This document shows positions 29,840 to 38,554 of a stretch of 39,305 bases of DNA, piece by piece (positions within the stretch are counted from its first letter, which is position 1; each line of letters opens with the position of its first letter). The notes beneath the pieces were generated by a model. It worked only from the letters and a program-made list of their open reading frames with translations. It made no database searches and was not told the DNA's origin. The stretch is from an uncultured Geobacteraceae bacterium. Lineage in GTDB: Bacteria > Desulfobacterota > Desulfuromonadia > Geobacterales > Pseudopelobacteraceae. The DNA lies in the NCBI GenBank assembly GCA_903925005.1, contig CAIYDX010000303.1:1-39305 (forward strand), written 5' to 3'. The position numbers were made by a program, and so were the translations under genes.

Positions 29840-31398
29840 TGAGCGACATTCATAGCCAGAAAATTCTGATTCTCGATTTTGGATCGCAATACACCCAGTT
29901 GATCGCCCGCCGGATCCGTGAAGCCCATGTTTATTGCGAACTGCACCCGTTCGATATGGATCTTGCGGCAATCCGTTCCTTTGCGCCAAGCGGAATCATT
30001 CTCTCCGGTGGCCCCTGCTCGGTTTATGACCAGGGTGCTCCTTCCGTTGCCGAGGAGCTGTTCGAGCTGGGGGTGCCGGTACTCGGCATCTGCTATGGGA
30101 TGCAGCTGATGAGCCGCCATTTCGGTGGCGAGGTTGTACCGGCCGGAAAACGTGAATTCGGCCATGCCGATCTCCTTTCGGTAGGAGAACTGGGGCCGTT
30201 GTTCGACAGTTTCTTTATTGATGGTTCCAGTCCGGTATGGATGAGTCACGGCGATCATGTCGCCCGCGTGCCGGACGGTTTTGAAGTTGTAGCCGAGACC
30301 GCCAACGCCCCGGTCTGCGCCATCCAGAATGTCGGTAGAAATCTCTACGGAGTACAGTTTCACCCGGAGGTCAACCATACGCCGCGCGGCGAGCAGTTGA
30401 TCGACACGTTTGTTCGTAAGGTATGCGGCTGCAGCGGTCAGTGGACACCGGGCCACATTATCGAAGATGCAGTTGAACGGATCCGTCGCCAGGTCGGCAG
30501 CGATACCGTCATACTTGGGCTCTCCGGCGGTGTTGACTCTTCCGTTGCCGCAGCGTTGATCCACCGCGCAATCGGCGATCAGTTAACCTGCGTCTTTGTC
30601 GATAACGGTCTGCTACGCCTCGGGGAGGGGGATCAGGTCATGGCGACCTTTGCGCAGAACCTTGGTGTCAAGGTGATCCGGGTCAACGCCGAGGAGCGTT
30701 TTCTGGACGCTTTGGCAGGAGAGAGCGATCCCGAAAAGAAGCGCAAGATCATCGGCGGGCTGTTTGTCGATATATTTGAAGAGCAGTCTAAGCTGATTGT
30801 GGATGCCAACTGGCTTGCCCAGGGAACCATCTATCCGGATGTTATTGAATCCGCCGGGGCGAAAACCGGCAAGGCTCATAATATAAAGAGCCATCACAAT
30901 GTCGGCGGATTACCGGACCATATGAAATTAAAACTCCTTGAACCGCTCAGGGAGCTGTTTAAGGATGAGGTGCGGGCCATCGGGGAAGAACTTGGCCTGC
31001 CTCGCCAGATGGTCTGGCGTCACCCGTTTCCAGGCCCCGGCCTGGGGGTGCGGATTCTCGGCGAAGTAAAAAAGGAGTACTGCGACATCCTGAGACGTGC
31101 CGATGCCATTTATATCGAGGAACTCTATTCTTCGGGACATTATGACAAGATCAGTCAAGCCTTTGCGGTGTTTCTGCCGGTCAAGAGTGTCGGTGTCATG
31201 GGGGATGGCCGCACCTACGAATATGTCGTTGCGCTCAGGGCGGTGGAGACCAAGGATTTCATGACCGCCGGCTGGTATCCGATGCCGTACGAAGATCTGG
31301 CCCGCATCAGCGGCCGCATCATCAATGAGGTCAAGGGGATCAACCGGGTTGTCTACGATATTTCCAGCAAGCCCCCGGCAACGATTGAATGGGAATAA
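29839..31398 (+). CDS. guaA: GMP synthase (glutamine-hydrolysing)
   Basis: [51 protein letters not shown]-terminal [25 protein letters not shown] overlap with guaB. Confidence 0.97.
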
Positions 31399-31468
31399 CC
31401 CAGGGATTCGGGCGGCTGCCTTCCTTTAACAGTCAAATTGAAAAGGTGCAATTTTAATAAAAGTCTTG

Positions 31469-31497
31469 TTGAATTTATCCTGACTCTGAAATAGAAT
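31469..31497 (+). promoter_or_regulatory. Predicted sigma70 promoter for the CheX-like gene
   Basis: TTGAAT - 17 nt - TAGAAT. Confidence 0.5.
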
Positions 31498-31534
31498 GCC
31501 GAGAACAATATAATTTTTTCCGGAGGGTATTAGT

Positions 31535-32032
31535 TTGTCAGCCATTTCATTTGAAGAGATTATGTTTACCATCATGTCCGCCACACAGGACACGTTCAAA
31601 AGTTATATGAACATCGACCTGCTGGCCGGCAAGGTCGAAAAAAAGGTCGAACCGGTTGATTCGGATGTTACCGGGATCGTCGGGATTGCCGGCGATCGTG
31701 TCGGCTATATTATCATCGCCACCGATAAAGCGAGCGCCCAGTGTGTTGCCAAAGAGCTGCTGATGGTCGATGAGGCCGATGAAGAGTGCATTCGCGATGC
31801 CATGGGGGAACTGGCGAACAACATTGCCGGGGTTTTTAAAACCAAATATCACGAAAAGTACGGCAGTGTCGCACTCGGCCTCCCGCTGGTGGTCTCAGGC
31901 CAGCTGCGGGCCATCTCGGAGCCGCCGGATGCCAATGAACAATCGAGTATCAATGTGCAGTGCAAAGGGGTGACAATTCCTTTTAAAACGGCTGACGGCT
32001 CAATTTCTATTACCGTCATGGTGTACATGTAG
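31535..32032 (+). CDS. CheX-like chemotaxis phosphatase domain protein, TTG start
   Basis: VTGIVGIAGDRVGYIIIATDKASAQCVAKELL...CIRDAMGELANNIAG. RBS cggagggt upstream of TTG 31535. Confidence 0.8.
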   Translation: MSAISFEEIMFTIMSATQDTFKSYMNIDLLAGKVEKKVEPVDSDVTGIVGIAGDRVGYIIIATDKASAQCVAKELLMVDEADEECIRDAMGELANNIAGVFKTKYHEKYGSVALGLPLVVSGQLRAISEPPDANEQSSINVQCKGVTIPFKTADGSISITVMVYM

Positions 32033-32046
32033 TTGAACAAAATTCC

Positions 32047-32712
32047 ATGAAAGAGTTGCTGGATAGTTATGGTGCCTTGTTAGGCGAAGTTGATGCCTGG
32101 TTTCAGCGCTGTCTTGATCTGCATCCGGATCTGATCGCCTGCCGAAACGGCTGTTCGGAATGTTGTCGCGGCCTTTTTGATATTACTCTGCTGGATGCAT
32201 TCTATCTCAAATACGGCTTCGAAAAGCTTCCAGAATCACTAAAGACGAAAATTGTAGCGTCGGCGACTAAGCGCTTGGAGCTGTTGTCGCTGGAGAATCC
32301 TGCCTTCGTCGAACCATGGCTGCTGAACGGTATTCCCGAGGATGACTGGGAGGCACTGATGCCGGAAGAGGACGAGACTCCCTGTCTGCTGCTGTCGGAA
32401 ACCGGGGGGTGCCTGGTCTATGATTTCCGGCCGATGACCTGCCGACTTAACGGTATCCCGTTGATTGATATTTCCGGAGAAGAGTTGTTCGACGAATGGT
32501 GTACGTTGAATTTTACGAGCGGGGACCCGCGACATTTTGCGGATCTGCGCTTCGAGTTTACGGAGCTGTTTTCCCGTGAACTGCGCCTGTTTCAAGAACT
32601 GATTCACTGCCTGACCGGGACAATACGAAATGAGGTCGATCTGTTTATTCCCGCGGCGGTTGTGATGGATTGCAATAAAATTGTGACGGCAATCGCAACG
32701 TTGAAAATTTAA
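32047..32712 (+). CDS. YkgJ-type cysteine cluster protein
   Basis: LIACRNGCSECCRGLFDITLLDAFYL, later GGCLVYDFRPMTCRLNGIPL. Confidence 0.75.
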   Translation: MKELLDSYGALLGEVDAWFQRCLDLHPDLIACRNGCSECCRGLFDITLLDAFYLKYGFEKLPESLKTKIVASATKRLELLSLENPAFVEPWLLNGIPEDDWEALMPEEDETPCLLLSETGGCLVYDFRPMTCRLNGIPLIDISGEELFDEWCTLNFTSGDPRHFADLRFEFTELFSRELRLFQELIHCLTGTIRNEVDLFIPAAVVMDCNKIVTAIATLKI

Positions 32713-33500
32713 TCGACGGCAACAACGAAGTTGCCGGGGAACCCTTTCTGCTCAAACGATTCCTGGGCCGAATGTGCGTTTTGCAATGAAGAGTAGCGCC
32801 CTAAACGTACCCGATAGAACCGATCTCCACCCACAAGCGCCTCCTGCACATCCGCCGAACCGTATTTATTCTTCAACTCTTCCGCATAACGATAGGCGTT
32901 TGCCCTGTTTTTAAAGGCGGCCACCTGAAGCGCAAAACTTCCGGTGTCGTAGCTTGCCGGAGTGCGGTATTCACTCTCTCCGCTCTTGTGGTCGGTTTTG
33001 TACCCGAGAGCTGTAACCTTGACCGCAGCCAACCCCTCCTGAAGCATCTCCAGTTTGCGTGCGGCCCCCTCCGAAAGGTCAATGATGCGGTCGCGCACAA
33101 ACGGGCCACGATCATTTATGCGGACAACGACCTCCTTGCCGGTACGTTTGTGCCGCACTTTCACATAGACACCTAGCGGCAGAGTTTTGTGGGCCGCCGT
33201 CATCGCATACATATCAAACGGTTCTCCGCTGCTGGTTTTACGACCATGGAAATCACGCCCATAGCTGCTGGCAATCCCCTCCTGCACGAAACCTTCATGG
33301 CTGGAAAGCGGTTCATAGCGTTTTCCATAAACGGTGTACGGTTTCTGTGAGGGCTTTTGGCTGGAGGATTGGTTTTGGTCTTGTGGCGAGTAGTCGCGCT
33401 TATGGGTGGCGCATGCAGTAATAAGAAGGGTGAACAGTGCGAACGGTAGAACCCGAATCGTGCAAATACTAACTGTAATGCGGGATGTGTCACTCAACAT
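32709..33500 (-). CDS. rlpA: RlpA-type septal ring lipoprotein/lytic transglycosylase with SPOR domain
   Basis: Lipobox-like LLITAC. EGIASSYGRDFHGRKTSSGEPFDMYAMTAAHKTLPLGVYVKVRHKRTGKEVVVRINDRGPFVRDRIIDLSEGAARKL (DPBB). C-terminal SPOR repeat. Confidence 0.92.
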   Translation of the reverse strand: MLSDTSRITVSICTIRVLPFALFTLLITACATHKRDYSPQDQNQSSSQKPSQKPYTVYGKRYEPLSSHEGFVQEGIASSYGRDFHGRKTSSGEPFDMYAMTAAHKTLPLGVYVKVRHKRTGKEVVVRINDRGPFVRDRIIDLSEGAARKLEMLQEGLAAVKVTALGYKTDHKSGESEYRTPASYDTGSFALQVAAFKNRANAYRYAEELKNKYGSADVQEALVGGDRFYRVRLGRYSSLQNAHSAQESFEQKGFPGNFVVAVD

Positions 33501-33562
33501 ATTTCGATCATGATATTTAGATCCTTCAAGCCATGGGGTGGAGTGATGATACGGTTAATATC

Positions 33563-33679
33563 ATGAATACCAATATCGGTAAATATTTCTCTTTAAACAT
33601 TTGGATCTGCACCGGACTATTACTCTTGACAGTTATCGTTGCTGATATTATCCGTATCCTTTCAGAAACATTCTTATAA
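33563..33679 (+). CDS. Putative 38-aa single-span membrane protein
   Basis: Translated by eye: MNTNIGKYFSLNIWICTGLLLLTVIVADIIRILSETFL*. One predicted TM helix. Ends 2 nt before the nudC ATG. RBS is weak. Below the size cutoff of the ORF track. Confidence 0.4.
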   Translation: MNTNIGKYFSLNIWICTGLLLLTVIVADIIRILSETFL

Positions 33680-33681
33680 GG

Positions 33682-34545
33682 ATGAGTAACATGACAAATA
33701 CATTGCCGTTCAATTCAACCATGATCCGCGATTTGTTCACGCCGCTTCCTCCTGAACAGGAGCCGGATAATATTCCTGGATTCCTGATCGTTCTTCAGAG
33801 CTCTTCACTGCTGGTATTCTCTGAATCGCAGCAAGCGCTGTTTCAGGACGGATCGCTCTCCGCAGATATCATTTTGGTAACGAAACCGCTGAGAATCGGC
33901 CTCTGGCAGGGGAAACCACTCCGGGCAACACGAATTGCCCCGGCTGCCGCACTGCCGGCGGGGTATGAGGCCCTCCCGTTTCAGGGGCCGGACATGCGGC
34001 TCGATAATACCCTGGCAACCATAGCCGGCCGGGCCGCTCAGATACTGCATTGGGAACAGCGCAGCCATTTTTGCTCCCATTGCGGAGGTGAGCTGGCCAG
34101 AATTCCGGGCGGTTGGGGCAAGCGTTGTCCGGCTTGCGGTGATGAACATTTTCCTCATATTCACCCTTGCATCATTGTTCTGGTCAGGCGCGGCGCCGAA
34201 GTGCTGTTGATCCGCAATGCCGCCTGGAATGTCGGGCGTTTCAGCCTGGTGGCCGGTTTTCTCGATTTCGGCGAATCCCTGGAGGAGTGTGTCCAACGGG
34301 AAGTACGTGAGGAGGCGGGGATAGAGGTCGCCAATATCCGTTATGTAGGGAGCCAGTGCTGGCCTTTTCCCAGCCAGCAGATGATCGGTTTCCTGGCTGA
34401 TTATGCCGGTGGAGAAATAAAGCCTGACGGTGTAGAGGTCGTCGAAGCGGAGTGGTTTCATGAAGACGCCCTGCCGATGTCGCCTGGTGGTAAACGAAGT
34501 ATTGCCCGCTGGATTATCGATACCTACTCAAAAAGATCCGCTTGA
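33682..34545 (+). CDS. nudC: NAD(+)/NADH diphosphatase (Nudix)
   Basis: Zn ribbon HFCSHCGGELARIPGGWGKRCPACGDEHFPHIHPCIIVLV; Nudix box GFLDFGESLEECVQREVREEAGIEV; downstream SQCWPFPSQQMIGF. Confidence 0.95.
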   Translation: MSNMTNTLPFNSTMIRDLFTPLPPEQEPDNIPGFLIVLQSSSLLVFSESQQALFQDGSLSADIILVTKPLRIGLWQGKPLRATRIAPAAALPAGYEALPFQGPDMRLDNTLATIAGRAAQILHWEQRSHFCSHCGGELARIPGGWGKRCPACGDEHFPHIHPCIIVLVRRGAEVLLIRNAAWNVGRFSLVAGFLDFGESLEECVQREVREEAGIEVANIRYVGSQCWPFPSQQMIGFLADYAGGEIKPDGVEVVEAEWFHEDALPMSPGGKRSIARWIIDTYSKRSA

Positions 34546-34570
34546 CGTTCGGAGACGGTATGACTATTAT
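34542..34570 (+). promoter_or_regulatory. Predicted sigma70 promoter for lexA
   Basis: TTGACG - 17 nt - TATTAT. Confidence 0.6.
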
Positions 34571-34571
34571 T

Positions 34572-34586
34572 TGACATATTATGTCA
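34572..34586. promoter_or_regulatory. Candidate autoregulatory operator at the lexA transcription start
   Basis: TGACATA-T-TATGTCA, perfect 7+7 palindrome directly after the predicted -10 box. Confidence 0.5.
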
Positions 34587-34607
34587 TTTGATAGATATGG
34601 AATCCAG

Positions 34608-35213
34608 ATGCAGCAACTTACCGAACGACAACAACAGGTACTGGATATTATCGCCGCTTCCCTCGCCGGGGCTGGCTGCCCGCCGACTCTGCGTGAAATA
34701 TCCGACGGTATCGGCACCAAAGGAACCGCTACTGCGATTGCCCACCTGAATGCGCTTGAGAGGAAAGGGTATATCAAACGGCGGGGTGGGGCGCGCGGGA
34801 TTATGTTTGTCAACCGTCCGGCATCATCCACGCTAGTGCCGATTGTCGGCATGGTCAGGGCTGGCGCTCCCGAGCCTGCTGTCGAGGATCTTCAGGGGTA
34901 TTGTGCCATCGATCCCTCCTGGCTTCGCGGAGAGGGGTGTTATTTTCTGCGGGTGCGGGGTGACAGCATGATTGATGCCCATATTATCGACGGCGATCTG
35001 GCGCTGATCCGTCCTCAACCGTCTGCGGAAAACGGCGAGATTGTCGTGGCGCTGATCGATGGTGAAGCAACCCTGAAGCGCTTTTACCGCGAGGCCGGCC
35101 ATATCCGTCTACAACCGGAGAACTCCGCGCTCCAGCCGATTATTATCAGGGAAGGCGAGGCGGAGACCGTCGTCGCCGGAAAACTGCTCCGGATTGTCAG
35201 GAGTTGCGAATGA
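34608..35213 (+). CDS. lexA: LexA repressor
   Basis: LTERQQQVLDIIAASLAGAGCPPTLREISDGIGTKGTATAIAHLNALERKGYI; cleavage-type AG in MVRAGAPEP; catalytic GDSM and ATLKRF. Confidence 0.94.
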   Translation: MQQLTERQQQVLDIIAASLAGAGCPPTLREISDGIGTKGTATAIAHLNALERKGYIKRRGGARGIMFVNRPASSTLVPIVGMVRAGAPEPAVEDLQGYCAIDPSWLRGEGCYFLRVRGDSMIDAHIIDGDLALIRPQPSAENGEIVVALIDGEATLKRFYREAGHIRLQPENSALQPIIIREGEAETVVAGKLLRIVRSCE

Positions 35214-35452
35214 ACTCCGGGAAGGCGGTTCGCATAGCGGTCCTTTTTGAACCGGGCAAGAAGGCGCAGCCGGTCTGGTTCGAACTTAACCGCCGCCAGC
35301 ACCGGATCACGGAATCAACCTACCACTGGCAGGATCGGGTCGGTGAACGGCAGCTCCTGCACTACGCGGTGACCGATGGCGAGGCGCTCTATGAATTGGT
35401 ATTCGACCCGGCTGATCAATCCTGGACGATTAATGGACAGCGTACCGAATAA
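35210..35452 (+). CDS. Small conserved-looking protein, possibly DUF6504-like
   Basis: MNSGKAVRIAVLFEPGKKAQPVWFELNRRQHRITESTYHWQDRVGERQLLHYAVTDGEALYELVFDPADQSWTINGQRTE. ATGA overlap with lexA. Confidence 0.6.
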   Translation: MNSGKAVRIAVLFEPGKKAQPVWFELNRRQHRITESTYHWQDRVGERQLLHYAVTDGEALYELVFDPADQSWTINGQRTE

Positions 35453-35488
35453 CCATCTTTGATTACGAAAAACAGGAGGAGTTGCCCC

Positions 35489-36481
35489 ATGCCGCAAAAA
35501 ACCAAAAACATCAGCTACATCCTGGCAATATTTGCCGTACCGCTGATACTTTACTTTCACTTGTTACCGGCTGTTATTGCCGGTCTGGCCGTACATGTTC
35601 TGACGGTCAAACTGGCCAAAAAAGTGCCGGTCCACTGGAGCGGAATGGCGCATGAGGTCGCTTTGGGGGTGATCGCCGTCGGTGTGGCAGCAGGGTTGTT
35701 CGGATGCGGTTTCGGACTCTGGTCATTCTTCCATGGGCACCACGGCATGGCCCCTTTACTGACCGCCGTGGCCGAGACGCTGGAACATTTGAAACGGACG
35801 CTGCCGGCCGATTTGGCGATTTCATTGCCGGATACGGTGGAAGAGCTCCAGTCCAGGCTTGCCGGTCTGATGCGGGAACATGGCCGCCATCTTTCGGCGG
35901 TAGGCATGGAAGGTGTCATGACCTTTGCCCATGTCCTTCTCGGTATGGTGGTTGGCGGCATGACAGCCCTGCACTCTTTCGAGGGAGCGGAAGATTGGCC
36001 TCCCCTTGCCGCTGCCTTGCATGCCCGTTTGAAGGTGCTGGCCGAGTCGTTTGAAAAGGTTGTCTTTGCCCAAATCAAAATATCGTGTCTCAACACAATA
36101 TTAACCGCCGTCTACCTCGCGGTTGTCCTGCCATTGTGCGGAATACGGCTGCCGATGGTTACCGTGCTGATCCTGTTTACTTTTGTGACCGGCATGCTGC
36201 CGGTGGTAGGCAACCTGGTTTCCAATGCCGTCATCGTGGTAATCAGCCTGGGTGTTTCTCCGGGGGTGGGTGGCGCTTCAGCCCTGTTTCTGGTTCTGGT
36301 TCATAAACTGGAATACTTCACGAATGCCCGCATTGTAGGGAGCGAGGTCCACGCCAGAGCTTGGGAGCTGCTCTGCGCGATGTTGGTTATGGATGCGATC
36401 TTTGGTCTTGGCGGAATGATAGCGGCTCCGATCGTTTATGCCTGGCTCAAGGCGGAGCTCAATGTTTTGAAGCTGGTATGA
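35489..36481 (+). CDS. AI-2E family transporter-like membrane protein
   Basis: Polytopic. C-terminal FVTGMLPVVGNLVSNAVIVVISLGVSPGVGGASALFLVLVHKLEYFTNARIVGSEVHARAWELLCAMLVMDAIFGLGGMIAAPIVYAWLKAEL. RBS aggagg. Confidence 0.72.
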   Translation: MPQKTKNISYILAIFAVPLILYFHLLPAVIAGLAVHVLTVKLAKKVPVHWSGMAHEVALGVIAVGVAAGLFGCGFGLWSFFHGHHGMAPLLTAVAETLEHLKRTLPADLAISLPDTVEELQSRLAGLMREHGRHLSAVGMEGVMTFAHVLLGMVVGGMTALHSFEGAEDWPPLAAALHARLKVLAESFEKVVFAQIKISCLNTILTAVYLAVVLPLCGIRLPMVTVLILFTFVTGMLPVVGNLVSNAVIVVISLGVSPGVGGASALFLVLVHKLEYFTNARIVGSEVHARAWELLCAMLVMDAIFGLGGMIAAPIVYAWLKAELNVLKLV

Positions 36482-36505
36482 TTTCCGGTACATCGACAAA
36501 TCATC

Positions 36506-37033
36506 ATGACTAGTTTTGAACGTTCATTTGAAGCGGTTCTTCGTCTCCCTTTCCACTGGCATCTTTGCGGTCTCGCCCTGTTACTCTGTATGATTGTTCT
36601 TGACCGTAAATCCAAACGGGGCGGTTTTTTTGCCATTGCACTCTGGAACCTGATCGGAGTGTCTTTGCATGAGCTGACTCACCTTCTGGTCGGGACAGTG
36701 CTTTTTGCAAAACCGTCCGGCTTCTCGCTCATTCCGCACCGGCAGGAGGATGGCATACGACTCGGATCTGTCAGTTTCAGAGGCCTCAACGCGTTCAATT
36801 CGCTGCCGATAGGTTTGGCGCCTCTGGGGCTGATAGTGGTTGCTTTTTATCTGTTCCAAAGCTGGTCGAAATATTTTACCCCAACGCTCTTTTCCACTAT
36901 GGGCATTTATTTAGTTTCTTTTGTTCTGGTCTATAATGCGCTGCCGTCACGGCAGGATTTGAAAATTGCCTTCGGATGGAAAAGTATTCTTCTCTACGGG
37001 ACGGTCGCAATTGCTGCTTACAAGTATATTTAA
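36506..37033 (+). CDS. Membrane protein with HELTH (HExxH) motif, putative M50-like metalloprotease
   Basis: LIGVSLHELTHLLVGTVLF with later VLVYNALPSRQDLKIAF; several hydrophobic segments. Confidence 0.55.
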   Translation: MTSFERSFEAVLRLPFHWHLCGLALLLCMIVLDRKSKRGGFFAIALWNLIGVSLHELTHLLVGTVLFAKPSGFSLIPHRQEDGIRLGSVSFRGLNAFNSLPIGLAPLGLIVVAFYLFQSWSKYFTPTLFSTMGIYLVSFVLVYNALPSRQDLKIAFGWKSILLYGTVAIAAYKYI

Positions 37034-37046
37034 CACGCTATCTGAT

Positions 37047-38267
37047 ATGCCGGCGAGAACCATCCTTCATATTGACATGAACGCCTTTTTCGCCAGCGTT
37101 GAGCAGCAGGCCGACCCTGCCTTGCGCGGCAAACCGATTGCCGTGGTCGGAGGTGGCGGACGGACGGTGATCACCACCTCCTATGAAGCCAGGGCTAAAG
37201 GGGTCAAAACCGGCATGGCGATCTGGGAGGGGAAGCGGGTCTGTCCGGAGCTGATCATAGTTGTGGGGGACAGCCGGAAGTACACCTACACATCCGGTAA
37301 AATTAACGAAATATTCCGGGACTATACTCCGGAAGTAGAAGCCTTCTCCATCGATGAATCCTGGCTGGACGTCACCCACTCCCTCGGAATTTTCGACAGT
37401 GCCGTCACTATTGCCCACCTTATTAAAACCCGCATCAGACACAGCTTCGGAATAACCTGCTCCATCGGCATCGCCCCCAATAAGCTCCTGGCCAAGCTGG
37501 CCAGCGACATGCAAAAACCGGACGGACTGACGATTATCGCGCCGGAAGATATTTCGCGGGTTATGGAGCGATTGCCGATCAAGGATCTCTGCGGCATCGG
37601 GAAAAAGACGCAGCGGCATCTCAACATGATGTCGATCTACACCTGTGGTGAACTGGGGCGGTGCGATGAAGCGCGTCTAACGCGAAAATTCGGCATCGTA
37701 GGCGCACGGCTTAAAGAAATGGGGCAGGGGATTGACCGTTCTCCGGTGGTTCCGTTCGGTGAGGAGGACGAGGTAAAGTCGGTCGGGCATTCGCGGACCC
37801 TGGAGCAGGACATAGACAATCCGGCCGAGATCCGACGCTTTCTGCTGCAGCTCTCGGAAATGGTCGGTAGTCGTGCGCGACGATATAACGTTAGTGGAAG
37901 GACTATTCATTTGTATGTGCGGTACGCTGATTTTTTTTCTTCCTGGGGAAAACAGACGACGTTGAAAAACCATGTCAATCTGAGCGACGAAATCTACAAG
38001 GCGGCGCTGTCAATACTCGCTACTGTTGAACTGGAACAGCCGGTAAGACTTCTGGGAGTGACTCTCTCCAACCTCAAGCACCAGACGGAGCAACTGCCGC
38101 TGTTTGAGGATGAGAGAAAAAAGTTGTTTGTAGCTCAAGCAATGGATAAGATAAATGATCGGTTCGGTCGTATGGCTGTGACCTTCGGGAGTCTGCTGCC
38201 GGGAAAAGAGAGCGCCGGGAGCCGTGTGATCCCGCCAAGCTGGCGACCGGATGGGATTGGAAATTAA
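37047..38267 (+). CDS. dinB: DNA polymerase IV
   Basis: ILHIDMNAFFASVEQQADPALRGKPIAVVGG, EAFSIDESWLDVTHS, GITCSIGIAPNKLLAKLASDMQKPDGLTII. True ATG at 37047. Confidence 0.94.
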   Translation: MPARTILHIDMNAFFASVEQQADPALRGKPIAVVGGGGRTVITTSYEARAKGVKTGMAIWEGKRVCPELIIVVGDSRKYTYTSGKINEIFRDYTPEVEAFSIDESWLDVTHSLGIFDSAVTIAHLIKTRIRHSFGITCSIGIAPNKLLAKLASDMQKPDGLTIIAPEDISRVMERLPIKDLCGIGKKTQRHLNMMSIYTCGELGRCDEARLTRKFGIVGARLKEMGQGIDRSPVVPFGEEDEVKSVGHSRTLEQDIDNPAEIRRFLLQLSEMVGSRARRYNVSGRTIHLYVRYADFFSSWGKQTTLKNHVNLSDEIYKAALSILATVELEQPVRLLGVTLSNLKHQTEQLPLFEDERKKLFVAQAMDKINDRFGRMAVTFGSLLPGKESAGSRVIPPSWRPDGIGN

Positions 38268-38345
38268 ATAGTGCCTTAATAGTGCAAATGCGATATCTTT
38301 AAAAATACAAGAATACAAACTTCTGAACTAATGTTATAAAAACGA

Positions 38346-38374
38346 TTGACATACACGTAAACGGTAAGTAGAAT
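38346..38374 (+). promoter_or_regulatory. Strong predicted sigma70 promoter for the heme sensor gene
   Basis: TTGACA - 17 nt - TAGAAT; predicted TSS near 38381, giving a leader of about 170 nt. Confidence 0.65.
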
Positions 38375-38452
38375 GGCGTTCATTAATATCTCATGCTTAT
38401 AGAAAATTCAAAACTATCAAACGTGGTTATTGATGTTTTGTGAGTGTTGGAC

Positions 38453-38511
38453 GAGCACATACTGCCATTTGTGCTCCTTTCATAGCCGGAGGGAAGTTAC
38501 ATCCTCCGGCT
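38453..38511 (+). promoter_or_regulatory. Tandem hairpins in the leader of the heme sensor gene (candidate structured regulatory RNA)
   Basis: GAGCACA-10 nt-TGTGCTC (38453-38476) and AGCCGGAGG-10 nt-CCTCCGGCT (38484-38511), both perfect stems. Confidence 0.5.
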
Positions 38512-38554
38512 AAATTAGTTGCCAGTATAAGTCGCCATATTGCTGGAGATCATA

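Noticed and set aside
33805-34461. 218-aa antisense ORF opposite nudC
   Set aside because: nudC has an intact Nudix box and zinc ribbon; the antisense frame has no recognisable features.
34581-34607. Earlier lexA start at 34581
   Set aside because: That ATG lies inside the candidate operator and near the predicted TSS; ATG 34608 (MQQLTERQQQ) matches the expected LexA N-terminus better.
38453-38511. GEMM (c-di-GMP/cGAMP) riboswitch
   Set aside because: Such riboswitches are common in Geobacter, but the leader lacks the CRCACRGGGCAAACC-type core and the GCAAAGCC junction; kept only as an unclassified structured leader.
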